From an uncultured Bacilli bacterium (lineage in GTDB: Bacteria > Bacillota_I > Bacilli_A > RF39 > UBA660): a stretch of DNA of 5,185 bases. Where the stretch lies: NCBI GenBank assembly GCA_944364005.1, contig CALVVW010000074.1:1-5185 (forward strand), in the 5' to 3' direction. Positions 1-5,184 of the stretch are shown piece after piece. The notes beneath the pieces were generated by a model. It was not told the DNA's origin and made no database searches. It saw only the letters and a program-made list of their open reading frames with translations. The stretch's first letter is position 1. Each line of letters opens with the position of its first letter. Position numbers and translations under genes: made by a program.

Positions 1-37
1 ATGGTTTTATATATTGTTGTAATTTTTTCTTATTCAT
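1..37 (-). CDS. 5' end of an unidentified minus-strand gene, cut by the window edge
   Basis: Only the first 12 codons are present, reading MNKKKLQQYIKP from an ATG at 37-35. The start is well supported: a GAAAGGA ribosome binding site lies at 51-45, ending 7 bases before the ATG, and a perfect consensus promoter sits just upstream at 64-92. The lysine-rich opening is typical of a low-GC Bacillota protein but does not identify a family. The gene is divergent from the phosphodiesterase gene at 155-877, and their shared 117-base control region suggests possible co-regulation. The product cannot be named from 12 residues. Confidence 0.72.
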   Translation of the reverse strand, partial: MNKKKLQQYIKP

Positions 38-63
38 ATGATAGTCCTTTCAATTTAGTCAAT

Positions 64-92
64 ATTATAGGTAGAAACTATTTTTCTGTCAA
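64..92 (-). promoter_or_regulatory. Perfect consensus sigma-70/sigma-A promoter for the left-edge gene
   Basis: On the minus strand the -35 box is TTGACA (92-87) and the -10 box is TATAAT (69-64), separated by exactly 17 bases. Both hexamers match consensus fully. Transcription would start near 57, giving a leader of about 20 bases that contains the GAAAGGA site before the ATG at 37. A full-consensus promoter suggests strong or tightly repressed expression of the truncated gene. One arm of the inverted repeat at 76-122 lies in the spacer. Confidence 0.85.
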
Positions 93-122
93 TAATCGCA
101 TTTTTATAGCACAAAAATAGTT
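76..122. repeat. 10-bp inverted repeat between divergent promoters (candidate operator pair)
   Basis: AACTATTTTT at 76-85 is the exact reverse complement of AAAAATAGTT at 113-122, with a 27-base spacer. Read in each gene's own direction, AAAAATAGTT begins one base after the -35 box of the minus-strand promoter, and directly after the proposed -35 region of the plus-strand promoter. This placement fits two binding sites for one regulator. The arms are AT-rich, so chance in this background cannot be excluded. Confidence 0.45.
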
Positions 123-135
123 CTTAGGATATACT
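107..135 (+). promoter_or_regulatory. Weak candidate promoter for the phosphodiesterase gene
   Basis: The -10 candidate is TATACT at 130-135 (5 of 6 matches to consensus). The -35 region, TAGCAC at 107-112 with a 17-base spacer, is poor. Transcription would begin near 142, giving an extremely short leader that starts at the ribosome binding site, which is a weakness of this call. An alternative is TTGTTG (14-19) with TATGAT (37-42) at 17-base spacing, but that lies inside the divergent gene. Confidence 0.25.
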
Positions 136-141
136 ATAAGT

Positions 142-148
142 AAAGGTG
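142..148 (+). promoter_or_regulatory. Ribosome binding site choosing ATG 155
   Basis: AAAGGTG, continuing as AAAGGTGAT, matches the 16S anti-Shine-Dalgarno. Three in-frame starts are possible: GTG 146, ATG 149 and ATG 155. The first two overlap or abut this site, so only ATG 155, 6 bases after it, has workable spacing. Confidence 0.75.
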
Positions 149-154
149 ATGATT

Positions 155-877
155 ATGAATATCAAAGGATTACTGATTTCTCATCGTGGTATCTTTGATA
201 ATGAAACTATTCCTGAAAACTCTCTTACCGCTTTTCGTAAAGCTAAAAACTTAAATATTCCTATTGAACTAGATGTTCAATTAACAAAAGATCAGAAAGT
301 AATTGTCTTTCATGATATTAATCTAAAAAGAATGTGTGGAATAGATAAATATATCGAAGATGTTACTTATCAAGAATTACAACAATTTACTTTGTTTTCC
401 AGTAAAGAAAAAATACCAACTTTAAAAGAGGTATTAAAATTAATTCAAGGAAAAGTATTAATAGATATTGAATTAAAAAAGACTAAGAATATAGAAAAGC
501 TATGTAATAAAGTATTAGAGGAGGTAAGAAATTATACAGGAGATGTTTTGTTAAAGTCTTTTCAACCAAATATTGTACGTTATTTAAAAAAACATACGAC
601 TCGTCCTGTAGGATTATTAATTACTAGAATTCCTACTTCTAAGACTTATAGTTATTTTATGAGTAGCCCTTTGTTAATACAATATTGTAAACCTGACTTT
701 TTAGCCATGAATAAAGAGATTATTAAGAAAAAAAGAATACAAAAATATCGAAAGAAAATTCCTGTATTTGTCTGGACTATTACAAATAAGAAAGAGTTGG
801 AAGAATATTTCCCTTATGCCGATTCTTATTTATGCAATCATTTACCCTATTTTCAAAATTTCATTAAGAAATCTTAA
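155..877 (+). CDS. Glycerophosphodiester phosphodiesterase family protein (UgpQ/GlpQ-like, cytoplasmic)
   Basis: This 240-residue protein should hydrolyse glycerophosphodiesters such as glycerophosphocholine or glycerophosphoethanolamine to glycerol 3-phosphate and an alcohol. The GDPD signature is intact. His10-Arg11-Gly12 begins the barrel, PENS follows at 20-23, Glu38-x-Asp40 are metal ligands, and His53 is the second catalytic histidine (VFHD, 51-54). DIEL at 104-107 supplies Glu106, and the late barrel strand VFVWTITN is at 204-211. Length is normal for a stand-alone bacterial GDPD domain. No signal peptide or membrane segment is visible, so the protein is probably cytoplasmic. The start at ATG 155 follows from the AAAGGTG site. 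It is transcribed alone, divergent from the left-edge gene and convergent with the HAD-Nudix gene. The family is secure; the preferred substrate is not knowable from sequence. Confidence 0.93.
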   Translation: MNIKGLLISHRGIFDNETIPENSLTAFRKAKNLNIPIELDVQLTKDQKVIVFHDINLKRMCGIDKYIEDVTYQELQQFTLFSSKEKIPTLKEVLKLIQGKVLIDIELKKTKNIEKLCNKVLEEVRNYTGDVLLKSFQPNIVRYLKKHTTRPVGLLITRIPTSKTYSYFMSSPLLIQYCKPDFLAMNKEIIKKKRIQKYRKKIPVFVWTITNKKELEEYFPYADSYLCNHLPYFQNFIKKS

Positions 878-878
878 T
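863..878. terminator. Weak palindrome at the convergent gene ends
   Basis: ATTAAG (863-868) and CTTAAT (873-878) form a 6-bp AT-rich stem with a 4-base AAAT loop across the stop codon of the phosphodiesterase gene. No long T run follows on either strand. It could act as a poor bidirectional terminator, but stability would be low. No better hairpin is seen at this junction. Confidence 0.2.
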
Positions 879-879
879 A

Positions 880-1959
880 TTAATTTACTTTAATCCGATT
901 CTTTACCCTATTTATCATTTTTTGTCCCACTTCTTGCCAATTAAGATAATCATTTACTTTATCTAAAGGAAGAAAGCATCTTTCATATACCTTACCATTA
1001 TCTAAATCAGGTCTATTAGGACCTAATTTTTTTATGGTTGCTAATAGCCTTACTTGAGCGTAAGATGGTTTTTTATCTCCAATTACTTCTTGATAACCTA
1101 AGTAGGTAATGTTTTCAATTTCAGCATTTACTTCTTCTTTGCACTCTCTAATTAACGTCTCCTCTAGAGATTCTTCTTGTTTAGGGTGACCTCCAGGAAT
1201 GCGATATTTACCATTTTCTTCTTTATATAATAAGACTTCATTGTTGTCATTTAATAAAATTCCTGATACTTGTAATATTTTCATTTCTGTTACTGGTTTT
1301 TCATCATGCCATTGATAAAGGACTTTATTTTTATAAAAAATATGTAATAATTCGCTAATGTTATCTATTTTATAATCATAGTTATCTACTTTACCAAATC
1401 CATAACTAGCATAAATAAATGGAATATTGGCATATTGTGAGGCCTCTTGATCTTTGATGGTATCTCCTATATAGATAGAATTTGATAGATGATTTCTGCT
1501 CATTAATAATTTGATATTTTCTCCTTTCGATAGTCCAGTTCGACCATTATTTTCGAAATCTAGGAAATATTTTTCTAACTTACTGCTAGTTAAAAATGAC
1601 TCAATATAACCTTCAATACAATTACTTACAATATATAGTTTATAATCTTTTGCCAATTCTTTGATTACTTCTTCTACATGTTTATATAATATACCTCCAT
1701 GAGTCATTAGATGTTTTACATTCTCTTCGATTGCTTCTTTCGTATATTTTTCACGTAAGTCTTGTTCTAGATAGCCATAAAACTTTTGTGCAGTTTCCGA
1801 AAATGTTAATCCCGTAGCGGCTTTTACATCATCTTTCGTTAAATCTTTGGTTATTTCTTTATGACGTTTTTTTATTTCTTTTAACACTTCTGTGCAACTA
1901 TCTAATGTACTCCAAAGAGTACCATCTAAATCAAAAATAATGCTATCGTATTTTTTCAT
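880..1959 (-). CDS. HAD-superfamily phosphatase fused to a Nudix hydrolase domain
   Basis: This 359-residue protein joins two hydrolases. Residues 1-208 are a phosphoglycolate-phosphatase-like HAD domain: motif I FDLDGT with nucleophile Asp10 and Asp12, a helical cap at about 16-88, motif II Ser112 (IVSN), a probable motif III Lys145, and motif IV GDTIKD at 165-170. After a short linker, residues 226-355 form a Nudix fold. PGG precedes the Nudix box at 257-279, with Glu263, Arg271-Glu272 and metal-binding Glu275-Glu276 present. The box glycine is replaced by Asn278. Nudix enzymes cleave nucleoside diphosphates linked to another group, and HAD enzymes remove phosphates, so sequential action on one nucleotide-linked substrate is a reasonable inference. 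Met226 has no ribosome binding site, so a separate Nudix product is unlikely. It is the second gene of an operon, 9 bases after the PEP-barrel gene. Confidence 0.9.
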   Translation of the reverse strand: MKKYDSIIFDLDGTLWSTLDSCTEVLKEIKKRHKEITKDLTKDDVKAATGLTFSETAQKFYGYLEQDLREKYTKEAIEENVKHLMTHGGILYKHVEEVIKELAKDYKLYIVSNCIEGYIESFLTSSKLEKYFLDFENNGRTGLSKGENIKLLMSRNHLSNSIYIGDTIKDQEASQYANIPFIYASYGFGKVDNYDYKIDNISELLHIFYKNKVLYQWHDEKPVTEMKILQVSGILLNDNNEVLLYKEENGKYRIPGGHPKQEESLEETLIRECKEEVNAEIENITYLGYQEVIGDKKPSYAQVRLLATIKKLGPNRPDLDNGKVYERCFLPLDKVNDYLNWQEVGQKMINRVKNRIKVN

Positions 1960-1968
1960 GTTTTTTGC

Positions 1969-1976
1969 TCACCTTC
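1969..1976 (-). promoter_or_regulatory. Ribosome binding site embedded in the upstream gene's stop (translational coupling)
   Basis: On the minus strand GAAGGTGA (1976-1969) precedes the HAD-Nudix ATG (1959) by 9 bases. It is made from the last sense codons and the TGA stop of the PEP-barrel gene. Ribosomes finishing the first gene would end directly on this site, so the two proteins are probably made in linked amounts. Confidence 0.75.
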
Positions 1977-3828
1977 TATCTATATTCTTTACTTTTTGCA
2001 TTGGATTTAATATTTTTTTATTTACTTCTATAAAAGAGGGAGAACAAGTTATATAATCAATATTTAATGTTCCATAGTATTCTACATTTTCTAGATAGTT
2101 GGCATGTTCTCCACATATACCTATTGTAATATCTGGATTTGCTGCTTTTGCTCGATAAACAATATCTTCGATAGCAATTTTTACATCCTCCGTTAAACAG
2201 AAAAATTCTTTATCATAAATATTTCTTCTTTTTCCAGTGATACTTTCTGTTAAGTCGTTTGTACCAATCGATATAAAATCAGCGTTCTTGGCAATGCTAG
2301 TGATTGCTGGTATAGCGTCTTTACTTTCTATCATAGCACCTATTTTTAAATTGCTCATACCAGCATCTTCTGCGTAAGAAATAATGTCACTTTTGATATA
2401 ATGAAAATAATTAGCATCGGTTACCATAGGGACTAAAATATCGAAAGTAGTGTTCTCCTCTTCAACAACTTTAGCAATTGTAAAAATTTGATCTCTTAAT
2501 ATTCCATGATAATCGCCTAGAAAGTTTCTTCTCGTCATCCGATCTTCACTATCCATACTAACACCCGACATTCTTTCTACCTTTTCTTCTTTAAAATCAA
2601 ATAAACGAACAATTTTTTTACCTATTGATTTAGCAGTACAACTTTCTTTTAATTGAGTATATTGCAAAATATTAAACTCTGTATTACCATCTACTGGTTC
2701 AAATGTATACGTATTTTCTGCATAATACATAAATCTTTTTAGAGCTTCTTTTTCATTCGTATAAATATTTTCTGTCCTAATTAATCCGATACCATCGGCA
2801 CCATGTTCTAAAGCATCCATTATCATCAAAGAATTATCAGCATTGGCATACACCTTAATTTTTGCTTGCTTTCTTTCCATCACATCTTCTGTTTGAAAGT
2901 CTGCAGTTACTAGACCAGTTTTTGTTGTTATATAATTGTTACCATCGATATCGGTTGCTAAAGCAAGATTTACTCTTTCTAGTGGAGCAATAGAATGATC
3001 CAAATTTATTACTTTATGATGACCAAATGTTGTACCAGTAGCATTCACTTTTGCTAAATCTATTACCTCGTCAATTTTTACATTCGTTAAATCTGTATAA
3101 CGAATACTTTCCTCATTTGCATTTACATTAATTAATTTTATTCCGCTAGAATTATCATTAAAATAAGCAGACTTACAAGTTACTTTGGAACAATCAAAGA
3201 TTGGTTCTTCTTCAAAGGGAAAAGGAAATTCATCCAGCCATATTCCTCCAAAATCTCCCTTGATTGCGACATTTTTATCAAAATAAAATATCCTTCTTCC
3301 GTGAGAAACTCTAACAAGATTCTTTTTTTCTTTTGACGCGACATTTCTATAAGCTTCTCGTGCAGTCATTTTCTTCTCTAATACTGCTTCTATATCCTCT
3401 TTTCTAAATCCCAACATCACCATGGCATCTATAAAACAATTGATTTTTTCTTGCTTAGACATTTTATATAAAGATTCTATATCATCCGTAAAATGATTTT
3501 TATCTTCTGTTAACACTAATTTATTTATTTCCATTCTGTAATTTCCAGTTGTCGTAGACAAATAATATGCTTTCTCTGGGCTATCTTCTGCTCCTTCAAA
3601 TACACAAATAATGGTTGCTAAATCAACTGTAGAATGATCTGCAAAATTACAATAGACCATAATACCTCCATTTTCAGTTTCTACACCATAATCCATCCCG
3701 CAACCATCATAAAATTCATACGTTGGAAAATAGACATCTTTATATTCACCTTCTCTCAAAAGGTAAGCAAACTCTACTAATTTTCCTAATTCTTGATTTT
3801 TTAAATCAATTCTCTTTCTCTCTTTCAT
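1969..3828 (-). CDS. PEP-utilising enzyme family protein: C-terminal PEP/pyruvate TIM barrel with an unrecognised N-terminal half
   Basis: The last 300 of 619 residues resemble the PEP-binding barrel of pyruvate phosphate dikinase and PTS enzyme I. Matching motifs are KVYANAD (325-331), GADGIGLIRTE (343-353, with Arg351), RLFD (408-411), FLG (436-438), VPM (466-468), metal ligands Glu501 (MIES) and Asp525 (SIGTNDLT), and proton-donor Cys572 in CGEH (572-575), followed by DYITCSP (591-597) as in dikinases. The Arg normally just after the N-P-x-L-G motif is not in place (GDYHG, 438-442). I find no ATP-grasp signature and no canonical phosphohistidine motif (GG-T-SHAA); TTFGHH at 266-271 is at most a degenerate trace. 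Residues 1-315 are not recognised. No membrane segment is seen. The start is supported by AGGAGAG at 3839-3833. It is the first gene of an operon with the HAD-Nudix fusion. Barrel assignment is firm; the reaction is unknown. Confidence 0.85.
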   Translation of the reverse strand: MKERKRIDLKNQELGKLVEFAYLLREGEYKDVYFPTYEFYDGCGMDYGVETENGGIMVYCNFADHSTVDLATIICVFEGAEDSPEKAYYLSTTTGNYRMEINKLVLTEDKNHFTDDIESLYKMSKQEKINCFIDAMVMLGFRKEDIEAVLEKKMTAREAYRNVASKEKKNLVRVSHGRRIFYFDKNVAIKGDFGGIWLDEFPFPFEEEPIFDCSKVTCKSAYFNDNSSGIKLINVNANEESIRYTDLTNVKIDEVIDLAKVNATGTTFGHHKVINLDHSIAPLERVNLALATDIDGNNYITTKTGLVTADFQTEDVMERKQAKIKVYANADNSLMIMDALEHGADGIGLIRTENIYTNEKEALKRFMYYAENTYTFEPVDGNTEFNILQYTQLKESCTAKSIGKKIVRLFDFKEEKVERMSGVSMDSEDRMTRRNFLGDYHGILRDQIFTIAKVVEEENTTFDILVPMVTDANYFHYIKSDIISYAEDAGMSNLKIGAMIESKDAIPAITSIAKNADFISIGTNDLTESITGKRRNIYDKEFFCLTEDVKIAIEDIVYRAKAANPDITIGICGEHANYLENVEYYGTLNIDYITCSPSFIEVNKKILNPMQKVKNIDRR

Positions 3829-3832
3829 AGAA

Positions 3833-3839
3833 CTCTCCT
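3833..3839 (-). promoter_or_regulatory. Ribosome binding site of the PEP-barrel gene
   Basis: AGGAGAG (3839-3833, minus strand) places AGGAG 6 bases before ATG 3828, which fixes the start. Confidence 0.8.
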
Positions 3840-3892
3840 GCTACTAAATGCTTATTTTATTAGATTTTATATTTATGTTATTTTCTAGCCTA

Positions 3893-3898
3893 ATTATA
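3893..3898 (-). promoter_or_regulatory. -10 box of the PEP-barrel/HAD-Nudix operon promoter
   Basis: The minus strand reads TATAAT at 3898-3893, a perfect -10 box. Transcription would start near 3886, giving a leader of about 58 bases before ATG 3828. The -35 region is poor (ATATTT at 17-base spacing), so the promoter may be weak or need an activator. It lies in the 182-base gap behind the terminator of the membrane-protein gene, as expected for an independent operon. Confidence 0.5.
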
Positions 3899-3914
3899 CT
3901 TGTTTCTAGTATAA
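3894..3914. promoter_or_regulatory. 21-bp dyad overlapping the operon -10 box (candidate operator)
   Basis: TTATACT (3894-3900) and AGTATAA (3908-3914) are perfect 7-bp inverted arms with a 7-base spacer. The left arm overlaps the TATAAT box and the right arm lies in the spacer towards the -35. A dimeric repressor here would block polymerase. The length and spacing are typical of bacterial operators, but no regulator is encoded in the window. Confidence 0.4.
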
Positions 3915-3980
3915 CAAATATATCATACAAAAGCTAATGCTATCCTACATTTTAATATCCAAACTTTATTTTACTATAAT

Positions 3981-4007
3981 ATAAAAATCGTACCAAACAG
4001 TACGATT
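3981..4007 (-). terminator. Intrinsic terminator of the membrane-protein gene
   Basis: A perfect 8-bp stem, AATCGTAC (4007-4000) with GTACGATT (3993-3986), encloses a 6-base loop and begins 3 bases after the TAA stop of the minus-strand gene. On the minus strand the 3' arm runs into TTTTT (3987-3983). The plus strand is also T-rich beyond the stem, so it could act in both directions. It separates this gene from the PEP-barrel operon. Confidence 0.75.
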
Positions 4008-4010
4008 ATT

Positions 4011-4538
4011 TTATTTTTTTATAACATAATTTTTTTTATCATCAGCAAGGAAAACGATGACTTCATCATTTATATTAAAAGTTCGGTATTCGTCATTAGA
4101 ACATGTATTTATATTTACTTTTCTTCCTTCTGTTAACACTATAAGGTGCGAAACAGTATTATTTCCCGAGGCACTTTTTAAGGGTCTTGCATCAATACTA
4201 TGATGAAAACTTCTATACTTATCAATGATTATTCCATAATTACATCTATTCATTGTCCATGATTTCATTTTAATATATTTATTTAAAAAATATAGCTCTA
4301 ACAATATAAATATTGCATAACAAATAATACCAAAAATTTTATCAAAAACTCTAGCATCTACAACAACAGGATAAAGTAAGACTCCCGCCAATAGTAATAA
4401 TACAAAGAAAACAACAATAAGTTTTAAGATATTCTTTCTTTTAGTCTTTTTCCATATATTAAATTTCTCTAAATCATCTTCTGTAGGAGAAATATTTAAA
4501 ATTTCACTTATGTTTTTGTTATTATTATAATGATTCAT
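4011..4538 (-). CDS. Two-helix membrane protein of unknown function
   Basis: This 175-residue protein is not recognised. An Asn-rich, polar N-terminus (1-29) leads to a basic stretch KKTKRK at 30-35. Two hydrophobic helices follow, at about 37-60 and 67-88, separated by a short loop. The flanking charges (KKTKRK before helix 1, NKYIKMK at 86-92 after helix 2) predict that both ends are cytoplasmic. The C-terminal 80 residues form a soluble region rich in beta-type sequence, ending NINDEVIVFLADDKKNYVIKK-like at 155-175, which may be a small barrel; that is inference. There is no signal peptide, enzyme motif or lipobox. An AGAGG site (4554-4550) lies 11 bases before the ATG, rather far. The gene has its own terminator and probable promoter, so it is likely monocistronic. 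Reading frame and topology are well supported; function is not. Confidence 0.8.
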   Translation of the reverse strand: MNHYNNNKNISEILNISPTEDDLEKFNIWKKTKRKNILKLIVVFFVLLLLAGVLLYPVVVDARVFDKIFGIICYAIFILLELYFLNKYIKMKSWTMNRCNYGIIIDKYRSFHHSIDARPLKSASGNNTVSHLIVLTEGRKVNINTCSNDEYRTFNINDEVIVFLADDKKNYVIKK

Positions 4539-4575
4539 TTACTAATCAGCCTCTTTTATATTTACACTCTACATA

Positions 4576-4584
4576 TATATAACA
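4576..4584 (-). promoter_or_regulatory. Extended -10 candidate promoter of the membrane-protein gene
   Basis: The minus strand reads TG-T-TATATA (4584-4576), an extended -10 arrangement that can work without a good -35. Transcription would start near 4569, about 30 bases before ATG 4538 and ahead of the AGAGG site. A 7-bp inverted repeat, ATTTACA (4560-4566) and TGTAAAT (4593-4599), brackets it. The region is AT-rich, so the call is tentative. Confidence 0.35.
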
Positions 4585-4675
4585 TAAGAAACTGTAAATG
4601 CTATATAGTTCTTATTAGATTAAAAACATATATATCAATTAATACTATCTATCATGAATATATAATATTATTTTA

Positions 4676-5104
4676 TTAAATTTTCTCATATTCTTCATCA
4701 CTAACCGGTTCACACCATTCGTTTTGTGTCTCTTCTCCTGGTACTTCTACTGCAATATGTGAGAACCATGAATCTTTCTTTGCTCCATGCCAGTGTTTTA
4801 CATTAGCAGGAATGGTAATTACCATTCCTGGCTCTAGTGATACTGCATCTTTTCCTTCTTCCTGATACCAGCCAGATCCTGCTGTACAAATTAAAAGTTG
4901 TCCTCCTCCACTTTTGGCATGATGAATATGCCAGTTATTTCTACATCCTGGTTCAAACGTAACATTTGCTAGAAAAACATTACAAGTTTTAGGATCAGTT
5001 AAGGGATGTAAATAACTTCTCCCTATAAAATATTTAGCAAAAGCATCGTTTGGTTGCCCCAATCCAAATACATTAATTTTATCAAATTCTTCTTTTTCTT
5101 TCAT
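4676..5104 (-). CDS. Single-domain cupin protein (metal-binding, CMD/hydroxynitrile-lyase-like type)
   Basis: This 142-residue protein is one cupin beta-barrel. Motif 1 runs from Gly53 with metal ligands His59 and His61 (WHIHH, 58-62), and Gln69 (GGGQ) stands where many cupins have Glu. Motif 2 is at 93-106, with Pro99 and ligand His104 in KHWHGA. The HxH...Q...HWHGA pattern with LICTAG and GWYQEEG (71-84) matches small cupins annotated beside carboxymuconolactone decarboxylases, a group related to manganese-dependent hydroxynitrile lyases; the natural substrate of this group is mostly unknown. Two starts are possible. ATG 5104 gives the family-like opening MKEKEEFDKINVFG but has no strong ribosome binding site next to it. 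TTG 5122 adds six residues and lies inside a hairpin, so ATG 5104 is preferred. No membrane segment is present. The gene appears monocistronic, and no convincing terminator follows it. Confidence 0.88.
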   Translation of the reverse strand: MKEKEEFDKINVFGLGQPNDAFAKYFIGRSYLHPLTDPKTCNVFLANVTFEPGCRNNWHIHHAKSGGGQLLICTAGSGWYQEEGKDAVSLEPGMVITIPANVKHWHGAKKDSWFSHIAVEVPGEETQNEWCEPVSDEEYEKI

Positions 5105-5116
5105 ATTATCTCGTAT

Positions 5117-5154
5117 AATCAATCTTATAGAAATATTAATCTATTTGATTGATT
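5117..5154 (-). promoter_or_regulatory. Leader hairpin between the ribosome binding site and the cupin start
   Basis: GATTGATT (5147-5154) and AATCAATC (5117-5124) pair over 8 bp. After a 2x2 internal loop, TCTAT (5140-5144) pairs with ATAGA (5127-5131), leaving an 8-base loop. On the minus-strand mRNA the only good Shine-Dalgarno, AGAAAGG (5161-5155), sits directly before the stem, and ATG 5104 is 12 bases after it. Folding would bring the two close. As DNA it could instead be an operator downstream of the promoter. Confidence 0.5.
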
Positions 5155-5178
5155 CCTTTCTATTTATATTTTTTGTTT

Positions 5179-5184
5179 ATTATA
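5179..5184 (-). promoter_or_regulatory. -10 box of the cupin promoter at the window edge
   Basis: The minus strand reads TATAAT at 5184-5179, a perfect -10 box. The -35 would lie beyond the window and cannot be checked. Transcription would start near 5172, leaving a leader of about 67 bases that contains the AGAAAGG site and the hairpin. Confidence 0.5.

Noticed and set aside
1..120. Plus-strand open frame of 39 codons from ATG at base 1, ending in TAG
   Set aside because: It has no visible ribosome binding site because it begins at the window edge, and it overlaps a well-supported minus-strand promoter, ribosome binding site and start codon. It is probably a chance open frame, though the tail of a plus-strand gene cannot be fully excluded.
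1282..1284. Internal ATG (Met226) as an independent start for the Nudix domain
   Set aside because: No Shine-Dalgarno sequence precedes it, and the reading frame is continuous with an intact HAD domain.
880..3828. Genetic code with TGA read as tryptophan
   Set aside because: All 12 tryptophans in the called genes are TGG, none of the called genes needs an internal TGA, and the single TGA is followed by a correctly placed start with its own ribosome binding site.
3848..3937. Plus-strand 29-codon hydrophobic frame (opening MLILLDFIF) resembling a small membrane peptide
   Set aside because: There is no ribosome binding site before the ATG, and it runs antisense across the promoter and dyad of the PEP-barrel operon.
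3975..3980. Plus-strand TATAAT suggesting an antisense transcript into the membrane-protein gene
   Set aside because: No acceptable -35 is found 16-18 bases upstream, and a hairpin with T-rich sequence follows directly.
4662..4671. ATAATATTAT palindrome after the cupin stop as a terminator
   Set aside because: It is a short, purely A/T stem with no clear T run following it on the minus strand; such palindromes are expected by chance in this composition.
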